Source of the DNA: Chara braunii
Lineage: Eukaryota > Streptophyta > Charophyceae > Charales > Characeae
DNA: 64,000 nt
Reading direction: 5' to 3'
NCBI GenBank assembly: GCA_003427395.1
Contig: BFEA01000377.1
Span: 1,123,146 to 1,187,145 of the forward strand
The translations under genes were made by a program, and so were the position numbers. Below, piece by piece: positions 1 through 12,390 of this stretch (position 1 is its first letter; each line of letters begins with the position of its first letter). A model generated the notes under the pieces. The model was given only the letters and a program-made list of their open reading frames with translations. It had not been told where the DNA came from and did not search any database.

Positions 1-347
1 TATGTGGCGGGGGGGGGGGTTGTGTGCTGACTCACCCGCATGGCCGTCTCCTCTGCGCGCTGCTCCAGCTGGGGGGAATGCACGCTGGAAGCGATTTCGA
101 ATTCGAAAACCTCTCCCCCCAGCCCCTTGCCGCCAGCCTCAACTACCGGTAGCCTGACTACTGGCCACCCCCGCCGACCCGGCCCTACGGCCTCAAAACC
201 CCTGCCAGGACCACCGCCGGCGACCAGTACTGCACCCGCGAACGACATTCGCGGCCTCCGAAAATGGTTCTCGTGAACGTGTTCGGGACCCGTTAGCGCG
301 AACGCGCGGACGGGAAACACCGCGAACACGTTCGCCGTGCTACGCAG
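1..347 (-). mobile_element. End of hAT-like non-autonomous DNA transposon (copy 1, truncated by window edge)
   Basis: The segment ends at 347 in GTGCTACGCAG. Its reverse complement (CTGCGTAGCAC) matches the first bases of the complete element at 29581 (CTGCGTTGCAC). Inward of that end, both copies carry CGAACRCGTTCG-type palindromes (for example around 259-270 and 321-333) and then a related GC-rich stretch containing CCCTACGGCC. Copy 1 therefore lies in the opposite orientation and its other end is outside the window. There is no credible reading frame. LINE sequence starts directly after it. The family call rests on the complete copy, which has an 8-bp target duplication; here only one end is visible. 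Confidence 0.6.
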
Positions 348-1874
348 GATTCAACGTTTGCTATTCAACCCTCAAACCCCATGGTCGACCTTAAACTTAA
401 AGCAAATCAAACGTCTTCCTCCCCCTACGTCTGAAGATATTGACCCTTTGTCATGGTTGGAGAATCGATATTGGTCAATCCCTAGAGGGATTTCTAATAC
501 TATTATGGCAACCACCATCTCAAACAAACAGGCAATCAGACAAGACCTGAAGAAGGACCCATTTTGGATTACCATGCTAAAAACTTGGAGGAAACTTCCC
601 CTTACAGATAAAATATGACCAGATCGTTGGGAGAAGGTCTGCCAACAACCTTTTTTTTATAATGGGTGGATTCGGGACACTCAGGGGTATGTCCTCCACT
701 GTATGCACTGCCCTGGAAAGGCTGGGTAAATACAGGAATCTTGAGAATATACTATCTATGGGATGTTGATATCAATGTCTGGATAGATCCATCTTTATTA
801 TGAATCCGTCTTCGTTATTGTCACCACCCGATTGAAGCTTTGGAAAGGCTTATCGAACTCTTCCCACTTGATTGGATACGTATACTTAGGGGAGGCCCCA
901 AATTAATGATAAATGACCGGGTAGCAATCAAAACTCAGCCCCAGTTAATTGCTATCATTCTTGACAAATTCCAAAATGGGGATATTCTTTTGTTGGTCTT
1001 TTCTTTGTCAACAAACAATATCGTCACTCCAGTAGGACAAGGGGAAACTAGATGGGTCCAAGCCCATCAGATTTCCAGAATAAGAGTAATTAGAAGAAAA
1101 GATTCCTGGCTAGCCTTCAAACCAGACACCCCTATTATGAAATTGCCGCTAGACCCAACCAATTGGGTATGGAGCTCTGAAATCAAAATAGGCAGGCATA
1201 GTAGATCATATAAAATGGTTATTCATTCAGTTAAAGTCAAAACAATCTATCGGATGTTGCGTCCGAGAATTAATCTAAAAGGTAGGGTGTCCTTCAGATG
1301 GATGAAACATCTCAACATTAGTAAGGAGGAGTTGAGGTCAGTCATGTGGTTCAAATCAGTTAAAGACAAACCAGCCAAAATCGCTTCTCTTCAATGACAG
1401 ATTTGACATAGATGCCTTCCAACTAATGACTGGTTAATTGATAAATCCTCATTAGAGCAGAAAGGAATCGCCTCAAGGTGGTGCAAATTTTGTAGATCAA
1501 CTTTTCGTAGCAGAACAATTCCTAAAATTATTAAACACATATTCATGCAATGTCCGGGTTCTATTTGGCTATGGAGGTGGTGAGACCGTATCTGGTCACA
1601 ATTAGTCCCCCAAGTTCCATGGTCATGGGGGTGGAGAATTATTCTATTACAGACATGGAATCCGGTACTAGACCCAATGAAAATTCAGGAAGATTTTATA
1701 TATAATTTCTTCCGTATAGGGCGAAAAGTTTTTATGTCGGTTATCTGGATGAGGAGATGCACTTATGAGTGGGAAGGAGCCAAACTGGATAGGCCAAACT
1801 TCACTGACACTATTAAGCAACAAATCCAAACATACATCCTTCTCAAATGGACACAAGTCAAAGAAAAGATTTAA
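348..1874 (+). pseudogene. LINE ORF2 C-terminal region (end of RT, zf-RVT zinc-binding domain), broken
   Basis: Open stretches at 337-618, 840-1397 and 1677-1874 read like the region after the reverse transcriptase catalytic core of plant LINE ORF2. The clearest marker is a zf-RVT-type zinc ligand set in one frame: Cys at 1482, Cys at 1491, His at 1536 and Cys at 1551 (C-x2-C, then H-x4-C, written WCKFC and HIFMQCP), followed by Trp-rich sequence. The frame is interrupted by stops (for example just after 1394 and at 1582) and by frame changes, so no functional protein can be made. The RT catalytic motif (YADD type) is not present because the copy is 5'-truncated. The same downstream sequence (FRIGRKVFMSVIWMRRC) has a recognisable relative in the minus-strand LINE at 23.2-24.7 kb. 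Confidence 0.75.
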
Positions 1875-2421
1875 TTTCTTTCAAATAAATCAAAAATTCA
1901 AACTCATATTCGGAAATCCAGTTGCAGCTGGCTGGGCGGGAACCAGCGAGGGAGACTGGGAAAAATCAAATGGGATGGGGCAATGGATGGTGATGATGAT
2001 GAGATTCGAAGGGATTAGAGATTGGATTTTGGTGATTGGACTAACATAGAGGCTTCAGTGCCCATGCGTCTCTTATCGGAATTCCCCGATCATTTTCCTC
2101 CTCCCGATACAGCTCTTCTTTCCAGTTCTTGGTATGGAATATAAAGGCAAATTTAGTAGGAAAATACCTTTCAAGAGCAACATAGCCAGGGTTAATAGTT
2201 TTTCCTGGCGCCCTGAAAAAAAGGTTAAAGAGGCAGTGTTTCTTCTATTATTTTTTCATCCCTGGGCTGAGTGTGGAGCTCCCGTCAGAATGTTCAAACT
2301 TCAAAGATACTTATCCAAGGTTTTATGATAACTATGTTCTCAAATGTATACTCAAGGGACGTTGGACCCGATTTCCAGCAGGTGAAGCTCCCCACCAATA
2401 GATGGAGCGGCTACCAGTAGG

Positions 2422-2459
2422 CTGCTAGGGAAGGCTGCTCTTATCACCGTTCCTAGCAG
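2422..2459 (+). other. LINE 3' UTR stem-loop
   Basis: CTGCTAGGGAAGG and CCGTTCCTAGCAG form an imperfect 13-bp stem around the loop CTGCTCTTATCA, 14 bases before the poly(A). Near-identical loops with related but different stems occur at the same place in the LINE ends at 23.2 kb and 36.4 kb. It may be a recognition structure for the element's reverse transcriptase; that role is inference from stringent-type LINEs. Confidence 0.6.
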
Positions 2460-2499
2460 ATCGACATAGCCTTAAAAAAAAAAAAAGAAAAAAAAAAAA

Positions 2500-3455
2500 G
2501 GTAGGAGTGCATGCTCTTACCATCACTCTTATGATCCTATTTGATGACGCGGACAGGATTCTTCAAAAAAAAAGGAGAACGGAGGTCGGAGTTGGGGTAG
2601 GTCGTGTTGCCCTGTAGCCTAGCATGTTGGGGGCATGGGGCTGGGTAGGCCTGGCAGTTTGACGAGGACAACCAGGATTGGTGTAGGATAGGCTCTCGGT
2701 GTCACTTGGAATGTTGGTACTTGGATGATGTGGGAATAAAGTTTCTTAATGATTTTCGTAGGAGTAACACTCATGCATGGATCTTTCGAGCTTTTACAAA
2801 TACGGGAATCAAGAGTTCAGTGGCAATATAAGATCATTTGATACCAAACGTAGTTGTGACACCGGTGGAATCATAAGTTCAGTGGCGATATAGCCGACGC
2901 CAGAACGACGCTGGTGGGTGCCGGCGCATGGGCCCTGTAACCTATTTATGCAGGAGCTTGAGGTATGGTAGCGAGATCAAGGGATTTGTCAAGGGAGGAA
3001 GGCAATCCAGTGGCCAACCGGAGGTTGTTGCCAGGACGAGGAAGGTTGGAGCTGGGGTGGGTTGCATTGTCTTGTANCCTGGCATGCCGGGGGCACGAGG
3101 CAGGGTAGATGTTGCATACTGTAAGGGTGCAGACCAGAATGAGAACCGACATCTCTCACATAGTACAAGATAGTGCAGCGGAAGGCTAATATACCAATGA
3201 TCAGACCAATCAATGTCGCAATGCAGACCAAACATACATCATCATTCCATGATGTGAAGGGGCCTGGCGCTCACACAGGAAGAATGCGCCAGTCCCCAAT
3301 CATACAGAGACGAAGAAGAGGGGGGTTAGACGAAGAAAAGGGGGAAGATGGGAATGTCGTCAACACCAAGTCTTCGGTACAGGTTCTAAATAATCCCTCG
3401 TCCAATGTCTTAATCCCAATGTCGAGTCTGGATCCAAATGTCATCGAGTCCCAAA

Positions 3456-3458
<3 letters not shown>
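2500..3458. other. Anonymous sequence with an imperfect internal duplication
   Basis: No gene seen. Two diverged versions of one block are present, about 2583-2700 and 3036-3115 (both contain GGTTGGAG/GGTCGGAG, then CTGTAGCCT or CTTGTANCCT, GGGGGCA). Two related phrases built on AGTTCAGTGGC lie near 2815 and 2877. A single unknown base is at 3077. Confidence 0.5.
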
Positions 3459-3514
<56 letters not shown>

Positions 3515-4444
3515 NNNNNNNNNNNNNNNNNNNNNNNNNNNNNNNNNNNNNNNNNNNNNNNNNNNNNNNNNNNNNNNNNNNNNNNNNNNNNNNNNNNNNN
3601 NNNNNNNNNNNNNNNNNNNNNNNNNNNNNNNNNNNNNNNNNNNNNNNNNNNNNNNNNNNNNNNNNNNNNNNNNNNNNNNNNNNNNNNNNNNNNNNNNNNN
3701 NNNNNNNNNNNNNNNNNNNNNNNNNNNNNNNNNNNNNNNNNNNNNNNNNNNNNNNNNNNNNNNNNNNNNNNNNNNNNNNNNNNNNNNNNNNNNNNNNNNN
3801 NNNNNNNNNNNNNNNNNNNNNNNNNNNNNNNNNNNNNNNNNNNNNNNNNNNNNNNNNNNNNNNNNNNNNNNNNNNNNNNNNNNNNNNNNNNNNNNNNNNN
3901 NNNNNNNNNNNNNNNNNNNNNNNNNNNNNNNNNNNNNNNNNNNNNNNNNNNNNNNNNNNNNNNNNNNNNNNNNNNNNNNNNNNNNNNNNNNNNNNNNNNN
4001 NNNNNNNNNNNNNNNNNNNNNNNNNNNNNNNNNNNNNNNNNNNNNNNNNNNNNNNNNNNNNNNNNNNNNNNNNNNNNNNNNNNNNNNNNNNNNNNNNNNN
4101 NNNNNNNNNNNNNNNNNNNNNNNNNNNNNNNNNNNNNNNNNNNNNNNNNNNNNNNNNNNNNNNNNNNNNNNNNNNNNNNNNNNNNNNNNNNNNNNNNNNN
4201 NNNNNNNNNNNNNNNNNNNNNNNNNNNNNNNNNNNNNNNNNNNNNNNNNNNNNNNNNNNNNNNNNNNNNNNNNNNNNNNNNNNNNNNNNNNNNNNNNNNN
4301 NNNNNNNNNNNNNNNNNNNNNNNNNNNNNNNNNNNNNNNNNNNNNNNNNNNNNNNNNNNNNNNNNNNNNNNNNNNNNNNNNNNNNNNNNNNNNNNNNNNN
4401 NNNNNNNNNNNNNNNNNNNNNNNNNNNNNNNNNNNNNNNNNNNN

Positions 4445-4481
<37 letters not shown>
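3459..4481. repeat. (CT)n microsatellite spanning an assembly gap
   Basis: A CT dinucleotide run (3459-3514) enters a block of 930 unknown bases (3515-4444), and CT resumes at 4445-4481. Both edges in the same phase suggest that the gap was opened by the microsatellite itself. The reading frames running through the unknown bases are meaningless. Confidence 0.95.
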
Positions 4482-4483
<2 letters not shown>

Positions 4484-5239
4484 GTACTAACCTGTGAAGG
4501 TGGCGCCTCGTTGCAGGTACCTCGAAGACGAAGCTGGAGCTATGGCGCCACAGGTAAGTCTCCCTGGCCTCCGCCAACCCTCTCTCTCTCTCCAACGCTA
4601 CTCTAGCTCCTACTAGCGCCCAATGCTGAAGGCTACTCCTAACGCTACTACTACTACTGTAAAGCTCCTCTAGAGTGCTGCTGCGGAATCCTGAAGACTG
4701 CCTCCTGCCTCCTGCACGTGAAGTGCCCGTGAACTGTCTGGGAAGTCCCTATGAGCTACCTGCAACCTGCAGGGCGGGCCAGTTCTATATAGTGTTGGCC
4801 CGTCCGGGAGGCTGCTCTTGCCAATGTCGAAACGTGCCAGACCCTAGCGTTGAAGTTCAAACAAAGGTTGTCTTGAAACAGGCCCAAAAATGGCATTTCC
4901 TAAACCCTGGTCTGGCGCCTGAGTTTCAGGGCAGGTCGACTTTATGAGGGCCTGCAAATGACCCTCGTTTTCAGGCTTTCAGGCTGAAACGACACAGGGC
5001 CTGTTTGTGTATGCCACAGTAGAGGCCTGATAGTGTTAACATGACAACTATTTTGGGGATCGAATTGGTCATTGTATCATCTGGTTGATATATTTTCATA
5101 GAAGTGGGGCTAGAACTGGTCAATGAAGTTTCATAGCTTTCTCTGAAAACTTCCTCAACTGAAGTTGACATTTGGCTTTTGTATTTTCAGAAATATCATC
5201 AAAGTTGATTAAACACATATACTTAAAGTAATTTCTTAA
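4482..5239. other. No gene recognised
   Basis: Mixed-composition sequence. The 90-codon frame at 4675-4947 has no recognisable domain and is probably chance. A short inverted pattern (CAGGGCCTGCAA / AGGCCTGA) near 4930-5030 is not long enough to call. Confidence 0.4.
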
Positions 5240-5313
5240 GGGACGCTGGAGCCGGTTTGCAGCATGTGTTGCTCCCCATGAATAGATGGAACGTTAGAAA
5301 AAAAAAAAAAAAA
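5240..5313 (+). mobile_element. Severely truncated LINE copy (3' tail plus poly(A))
   Basis: GGGACGCTGGAGCCGGTTTG at 5240 and the following bases to GAATAGATGGA match the 3' UTR block of the LINE at 2356-2407. A poly(A) run follows at 5298-5313. The stem-loop present in the other copies is missing between the block and the tail. Confidence 0.65.
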
Positions 5314-5778
5314 GTTTCGATGCTTGAAACAAGGAATACCCGAAAATTGTACACAATAGAAGATATAGGGGTCTAGGAGGAGTGGAAAAGAAGGAAGTGT
5401 CCCAGGACTGGTCCCACTGGCCTCGACAATAGTAGAAATAGGGGCAGTGAAAAGGATGCGCATATCACAATGTCGGAGGGCGCGGTGTCCCGGCCCCCCG
5501 CAGCGTACCAGTCTCCTGCTCAGAAATCCCTGCTACGTAGTTCGTGCTTCCCTGCTCAGAAATCCCTGTTGTGGACCACCGTCATAGGAAAATCTCAGCG
5601 GTGTACCAAGATCCTTGCCTATAGATCTCTGTCGTGTAGCAGGCGCAACCGACCTGTGACTAGTGGTAGTCGCGAGGCTCGACCAAGGACATGATGATGA
5701 AAAGTCGGAGCAGTCCCTTCAAATTGCACGCCGAACCCCTGTGGCCTGGTTATGAGACAGATGTTGAGACAACAACAA

Positions 5779-5779
<1 letters not shown>

Positions 5780-5822
<43 letters not shown>
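5780..5822 (+). repeat. Poly(A) run, 43 bases
   Basis: An uninterrupted A run preceded by AACAACAAC. It could be a retroposon tail or a simple microsatellite; no upstream retroposon body was recognised. Confidence 0.8.
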
Positions 5823-5827
<5 letters not shown>

Positions 5828-7240
5828 CAAGTATAGGAAAAGGAGAGGAAAAGAAGATTCAAGATTCTATCGCACCGTAGTATCATCGAGGGCCATCAGA
5901 TCCTGACACATTAAAACAGAGGTCCAGATCTAAAAGCAATTCTGACGTGCAACGTTCAACACTCCACTCCCCGCGTTCCGCTATTACTGGCGTGACTAGT
6001 TAAGCACCGTGTGATAGGACCCCAAAATGGGAGCACCCGCGACCGCATTGGTAGGAAACTCGTCACCTTTTGTGGAAGGTTATGAGTCTCCTCCTTGCCA
6101 TCGGACATGGGTACCCGCTGGGGTTAGTCCAGGGGGGCGTTTTGAAGGGAAGGGGTTGCTCGTTGGTATCCCGTTATGGGACCGTGGTGCGCCAGGCCTG
6201 CGAGTCTTTTCAGACCAAACCAGAGCAGCAGAGATCATAACCCTTCCGTAATTAGTTTAGTGCACAGGGATCACGGTTCTTCCTGAGTATTAAAAGGGCA
6301 AATTGGTGGTGTGTGAGAGGGTAAGCTAACATCGTGCTGAATCGGTAAGTCAAAGTGGTAAGCGGGAGGCACATAAGCTGCAGCTATCGGGGTCTTAGTA
6401 TCACAAAGATAGGTGCGGGTACGCAGAGGAGAAGCGAGTGCTTGATACTAGAAGTTAAGTGCGGGCTGTTGTGAAGGAAAGTGACTATGGCTCGCCGAGA
6501 TGGACTTCGTGGCTACAACCTCCAGTATATCTGGTGCTGGGAGCGGGTAGCAAAAGACGGTCCTACAATAACAACTATTTTGGATTCCAGCCGCTGTAAC
6601 TTGGAAGTGAGGGTGAAGGTAAACGTGGAAGGTGCTAGTGAAGAGGATATGAGGACGGATCAGGGACTAGACGCGGCCATTACGAGAGTAGGGTCAAGAG
6701 GAGGTGCAGAAGGGACAGAGTTACGAAAGAGGTGAAAGTGACCGTTTCATACCGAGAGGTAGAAACCTCTAGCGGGACCGTTGAGCGGGAGCAACGGCGT
6801 CTGGACCATGACTCGGAGGGAGAGAGCGAGGCCAGCGACCTGGACGTGGAGACCCAGTCCTGGCATGGACTGGAGCAGTGGAGGCGGGACCACCCGCCTG
6901 AAGCAATGGACGATGGCCCGGAGGCCATCTCGCGACGAGGACGTGACCACCTGCCTGGTGAGCCTCAGGAAGACTACCCGGAGGCCAGTTTGAAGGGACG
7001 ACAAGACAGAGGCCGTGGGCGGTAATAGAAAGAGGGGTCAGGCGAGAGAAGGGGGCCCAAGAGAGAGAACCATGGACAGCGCGCTTCCCCCTTTCCTTTT
7101 TTTGAGGGACGCCATCTTTCTCTTGCAGAGTGCTGTGTAGAAAACTGGGGCTGACTCTCTTAGGAGGGGTAGAGGCCAGTCACGATAGGTGAGAGGAGAG
7201 AGGGGGCTACGTGATGGGGGAAAAAAAAAAGAAGAGGTAA

Positions 7241-7243
<3 letters not shown>
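5823..7243. other. No gene recognised
   Basis: Open frames at 6481-6735 and 6732-7025 (plus) and their antisense frames show no domain. The purine-rich composition (GAGG/GGAG) lengthens frames by chance. Confidence 0.4.

Positions 7244-7303
<60 letters not shown>
7244..7303. repeat. (GA)30 microsatellite
   Basis: About 60 bases of uninterrupted GA dinucleotide, followed by an A run. Confidence 0.95.
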
Positions 7304-7307
<4 letters not shown>

Positions 7308-9926
7308 ACGATCCACGTGACTTCGTGGTTTACGTCAACACGTTCGAACGAGCCTCACATGCATCGATCTAGCGAAGGGAACAATGAAAAAGGGGCGAGC
7401 AGTGTGCTTAGGGGCGACATACGTTTCTCCCTCTGACGTTATCGCTGGTGTAGAGGCGGTTGCATTGGGCGAAGGTGTACGAGACTGCTACATGCTGAAA
7501 AAGGAAGAGGAGAGACGTGCGACCCCTTTTATTGTTGACATCAGCCCAAGACAAGCGAGACTTCAGGTCGAATATGCAGCGGCGAATGCTGAATGACTGG
7601 GTCAGTAATTAACGGGAAGTAAGCAAGCCAGAGTCTGACACGAGCCGGAAGTGGCGGCGAGGCAGTTCACCGCAGATCCCATGAGTATGGGCTGGAAGGC
7701 AGCTCGCTACGGCGACGGGAGTTGGGCAACTACAGTGTGTGATCTGGTCTCACGGTCAAGGGAGTAGGGACATGCACGATCAACTTACAGGGCGGATGGT
7801 ATGTTGAGGCCTTGCGTGAGCCTTTCATGAGCCGGAGCTCGGTCGTCGCGCCGAACATCCTTGGTTGATTAGTTAGCGAGAGTAAGCTGGACGAGGGACA
7901 GGCAAGACACGCGAGCTTGTACTTCAAGGTCAACTCATTTACTTGCGAAGAGCTACCTGCATCGTTGATAGTAGTCCATGTGAGTAGTTCGATCAGTTCG
8001 AGCTCACTATCCATGATTGAGAGAGCAAGATAAGTATAGCATTGGCCAGCTGAGTCGCATACAGGCCGCGTGCAAGAACTGTAGGTATTTGAACTCATAG
8101 TTAACAATGGTTTAATTTGAGTCTCTGCACTCCCCATATCAGTTGCGGGATGATGCTGTCATCAACCTCTGACGCAAGGGTGGGCTGGTTAAAACGCTAT
8201 TGACAAACTAGTTTTCATTGTCTAGCGAACACGAGATGAACAGACATGAAACTAGCAGCCTACCCATAGGCGAACCGCTCTCCTCGATTGGTCTCTCGTT
8301 TCTAGTGCATCGGTCTCTATCAGGAAGAGCCTGTATTGTGTCGGAGGTTGCAGTGAGACGGCTGGAGGAACTAATCTTGCTAATCGGGGACAAACGAGAG
8401 TCGAAAGAACTGTTCTTGTCACCTGTCGAGTGATTGAGTGACTCTCCTTGATATTGTGGCGAAAACGTGTACTCCATTGAAGACTCGCTTGAGTGGGGGA
8501 AGGTCTGTGTGTTTCTATCTCATGTTTTCCCGAGTGATTCTAGAGAAGCGTTGGACACGCGTCCCAATGACTATTATCATCCCGTCCACTCAAGAAGTTA
8601 CATTGCGCATCAATTTTAAAGCAGCGGGAGCGGCGGAATAAATAGTAGCTCAGAGAACGTTTGTTAGCTTTGTGGCAACCTCTGCCTCTGAATGAGATGA
8701 AGGATACGGGAACCATCGTCAATGCTGGCATGTGAGTAAATGCGCTGTATTTCGCCAGGTGGACTCTATACATTTTCAAACAAGTAATCATGATTATTCT
8801 ATGAGTGTATGTCACAGACCGAAGTTAAGTGGGTTGACTGGCAGCGAATCAAATGAGAAATGCTTATGATCGATCCAATCAGATAAGAAAAACCTACTTT
8901 CACCCCTTGCTCCTCTTGGTCACTGTTTTCTTTTTTTCCGTTTATTTACCGACTCCATAATCTTGCTCAGACGAAAACCTGAGTCGCATGTATTATTCTT
9001 GGTAAATCGGCTCACAGTGTCAATCACTCAGAGAAAACCAAGATGTAGACTTAAGTAATTGAGCTTAGAGAAGAGTGACCTACCTGTTTGTGTTGGTTCA
9101 TCACATTTTGAACCTACCACTAGTGAGAATGAGATAACTAAAGGTTGTAATTCGGACGTGTTATCTGATTGGCAAGAAGCAACGCATTCTAAGGGAAATC
9201 GTTTACCTGTTGGCCAAATTTCTCATGGACAGTGATTAGAAAATTACTCATAGTGTCGCTCTCATTACTACGAACAAGCCCCGCTATGTGATCCGTGCCA
9301 TACCGTGAAGTGGCCGAACAATTTTTCATTTTAATGCCATACTTGAATGGGATCAGTTTGGGGCGATTTCTCTACACTATGCGTGAACAGAAACTACCGT
9401 AGTCGGCGTTCAAGGCCGTAATCAGACAAAAGTTGTATTGGATCATGTCCGGGAGTCAACGAGGTCACAAATACTGAGGAAATTCACGTTACCTCTATGA
9501 GCATGTCCAAAAGATCTTGTTTGACCCTAGTCGACGCCGTGGGAGCCACTTTAGTGATACCTCGTGCGGTACACAAGTAAGAGCTCACCTCAATTGCTAC
9601 CTTGTGTGTTCGAATGGGGCAAAACCTGTTATCAAAAGAGATCACGCAATTCCAACACTAGCGATACTTTGATTGACATCCTATTAGTCAGTAACATTGG
9701 ATTATGCGTCATCCCTGTTTTTTTGAAACTGCCCCTGTCGCAGTTAACTCAGTTGTTATCGAAGGTCATTCGAACGTGAGAAGAGCGGGTATGCACAACA
9801 GACAAAAAGTCGGCGAGATGGACGGGTTTTTAATTTGCCATAATCGTCGATAAACAGGGAGCACGATGTCATGTGGTTACAAACAACTTACGGTGGGCTT
9901 AAAATGATTGGGGGAAATTTTTAAAT
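7304..9926. other. No gene recognised
   Basis: The frames seen here, such as 7730-8137 and 8208-8477 on the minus strand, overlap each other on both strands and carry no recognisable motif. The sequence becomes more AT-rich after about 8640. I see no RNA gene or mobile element. Confidence 0.4.
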
Positions 9927-10019
9927 GTTTATCAACACGTTCCAACATGTTTCAACAGGTTTCAACCAATTTCAACCAGATTTCAAATAGCCTAAAAAAA
10001 AAAAAAAAAAAAAAAAAAA
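9927..10019 (+). repeat. TTTCAAC-type short tandem repeat followed by poly(A)
   Basis: Five degenerate copies of a decamer-like unit (TTTCAACAGG, TTTCAACCAA, TTTCAACCAG and so on) run directly into a 26-base A run at 9994-10019. Short tandem units before poly(A) resemble a retroposon 3' end, but no body was recognised upstream. Confidence 0.5.
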
Positions 10020-11841
10020 GCATATAAAAACCATAATGCTATGTACTAGCCATATCCTTGTGTACAACATCCTCTCCTCTATCCTCCCTACCCTCTCTCT
10101 ACCCCTTTTCTCATGTTGAATCGAGTAATATTGGACTGGTCAGTAGGTGCCTACTCTTTGTGCTCAGACACATTGATTATGTCCATAAATGTAGGCACCT
10201 ACCGACCTATGTATCACTTTCCCCTCCTCCACCCTCCTTCCTCTTTACCCCTTTCCTCAACCAATTGAGCTAGCCTGCTCTCCCGCGGCAAGACACTGGA
10301 ATGTCGGGAAGCGTTTCGGGCTTACTAACAGAATCTGAGTTGAAGACTACTGTAGGCAGGTATGCACTGTAGGCAGAGTCGTCATGCGTCTTGTTGCCTG
10401 TAGGCGTGATTCCGGTCCAGTAGCAGGCGCTTGAGCTCTAAACTAAGATGACTGGTGTCCAACCTGCGGATGGGTAGCGGTATCCTGCGGTGAGAGTCGG
10501 CGTGAGATACTAATACGTTTGCATACGTTGTGGAAACAAGCGAACAAGTCTTCTTGCGTCAAAAGTGAGCGGAGGAAATATCTAGCAGAACTCGGGCAGA
10601 GCACATGAGGAGTGACACACAAAGTCGTCCGAGCAATAATGAAGCTTCTGAGTCATAGAGCGGCTCATTTTCAGCAATAAGCCTGTGTGCTTGTCAACCC
10701 TAAGCGGGTAGCCTGTATTTTTGTATGATCACTTCAACTCAACTTGTATACCCCAAAGGTGACGACAAAAGGGGAAACAATCGTGACTGATTATCAAGGT
10801 GTCGTTCAATGAGCAATCAACTGGGAAACCTGACAAACGAGCAGACCATAATAGGACTTTGTCATTGTTCGATTGTCGCCTGACTTGACGACGGGGATTT
10901 GCGTTGAGGTCATTCCCCTCTTACAAGCAGAGACACGATTCCATACATAAAAAAAACTTCACTACGAGGGTGTTCACTCTTTGTGCTCATAGTCGTCATC
11001 CTAAACGCTGGCAAGCCTCACGCATGAAATTATAGTGCCAAGTATAGACTTGCCCTAAGCTCACATCTGCCAAAGCTGGTCCTAGAACCTCTCGCGCTCA
11101 GAAACACCACCTCTAAACACGGGCAGAATCTGAGTTGAAGACTACCTTGTCGAGGCAGTTTTTGGTGCCAAGTTTGAAACTATACCTTGGGTTAGGGATC
11201 AGGGAGGAAACCATGAAAGAGGGGGAGGTCTTAGTGATGAAATGCGGGATTATTAAAGATAAGCACAAAAACTGAGAAGCCAAGGCCAGTCAAAGTATGG
11301 AGCTTCAGAAACCTGTCTTGAGAGAGATAGCAATCCAGAGAATTGAGAAGGAAAGATACATTGAGTGTGTGTTCTATTTTCGTGATCAGAATGGCAAGTT
11401 GCATAGCACGGGCTCCTCGCTAGAGACAGTTGAGCAAGCCAGAGCAAGACTTAGGTGAAAACGAGAGACTTCGATCTGATCATGTTTTCAAATACTTACG
11501 ACTCTCCCAAAAAACTTTACACAGTACTCAGTAATGAACTGTTGATCGTCAGTGACTCGACAGGCGGCAACCCTCAATTATCAGTGTCATCTTTAGTCAA
11601 ATGTGTTATTCTGGAGACATCAGGACCAACCAGCTTGTGCTCTCAATAGAGGTAGTCAGTTATTGGGACAATAATGAGTCTCTCTAAATCCCTCAACCAT
11701 CAGAAGATTAAGCTAATCCAGGTTTGTCCCAGCATCCATATCAGCACATGAGTGCAGTTCAATCATCCCAGGCCAGCGAGTCGGTCTTGACCTGCCTCAA
11801 CAAGATAGCCCTCAACTATCCGGTATTGGTATGTTCGTGCA
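10020..11841. other. No gene recognised; dispersed 22-bp direct repeat
   Basis: An identical 22-bp sequence (beginning CAGAATCTGAGTTG) occurs at 10329-10350 and 11124-11145. Phrases such as CTCTTTGTGCTCA and GTGCCAAGT also recur. This could be the decayed 5' flank or LTR region of the retroelement that follows, but no LTR pair could be matched by eye. Confidence 0.35.
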
Positions 11842-12390
11842 GTGTGTTTCAGGCAGCAGGATCTGCCAGTTTATGTGGTTCACACCAAGTTTGCAGGCGA
11901 TACTGTTTGTGACTTGAGAATCTATCTGAAAAAGAGTAAAGAAACCCATGAGTTCTTTGACTCAGTTTGGACTATGGTAGCGATGTATCTTGAGGAGAAC
12001 GAGAGAGAGTTCAATGAGAGTGGTGTTAAACTGGTCCGAAGCTTTGGACTAAAGATTTACACAAACTACCCCAGACCTCCAGTTCCTTTTCTTTTCACAG
12101 ATGGTTTTTGTTGGGGTGATTTGATCGACTTGGTTGAGAGGTACATCTCTCTAGCAGTGATTGACTATGAGGCAGTGACCGAACCTTCTGAGTTCCGACA
12201 TCTAAGGCGAGGGGTTTTCTCCCAACTGTACATCCCTACCCTGTATGAGGAGTTTTGTGCTATGGTTGATTTTCATGTCATGGGACTTGGATGGAAGTGT
12301 TCGAAACTCGCAGGCTTTAGATGGCTCTACATCTCTAGGTCACAATCTCAGGGAACACACAGGTGTGGTTCAAAACGCATTGTCAAATGA
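11842..12390 (+). pseudogene. Unrecognised 182-codon ORF upstream of gag
   Basis: An open frame of 182 codons in which the codon choice (AGA, GAG, TTT) resembles the gag-pol frames downstream. It contains segments such as FFDSVWTMVAMYLEEN (about residues 38-53) and a C-terminal Cys/Trp-containing stretch (GLGWKCSKLAGFRW). There is no signal peptide, no transmembrane segment and no family that I recognise. It sits in the same orientation as the Ty3/Gypsy body about 2.4 kb before gag. It may be an additional element-encoded gene, a captured host fragment, or part of an unrelated older insertion. Function unknown. Confidence 0.45.

Larger units (their letters stand above)
348..2499 (+). mobile_element. 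Non-LTR retrotransposon (LINE), 5'-truncated 3' half with poly(A)
   Basis: This is the 3' part of a LINE: decayed ORF2 C-terminal coding sequence (348-1874), a 3' UTR and an interrupted poly(A) at 2474-2499. The 3' UTR block at 2356-2407 (starting GGGACGTTGGACCCG and running to AATAGATGGAG) recurs beside poly(A) in three other places in the window: 5240-5290 (+), 23273-23324 (-) and 36423-36474 (-). A stem-loop at 2422-2459 precedes the poly(A). The 5' end abuts the DNA transposon end at 347, so it is truncated or interrupted there. No target-site duplication was identified. Confidence 0.8.

Noticed and set aside
3173-4606. Long ORFs across 3515-4444
   Set aside because: They consist of unknown bases and CT repeat only.
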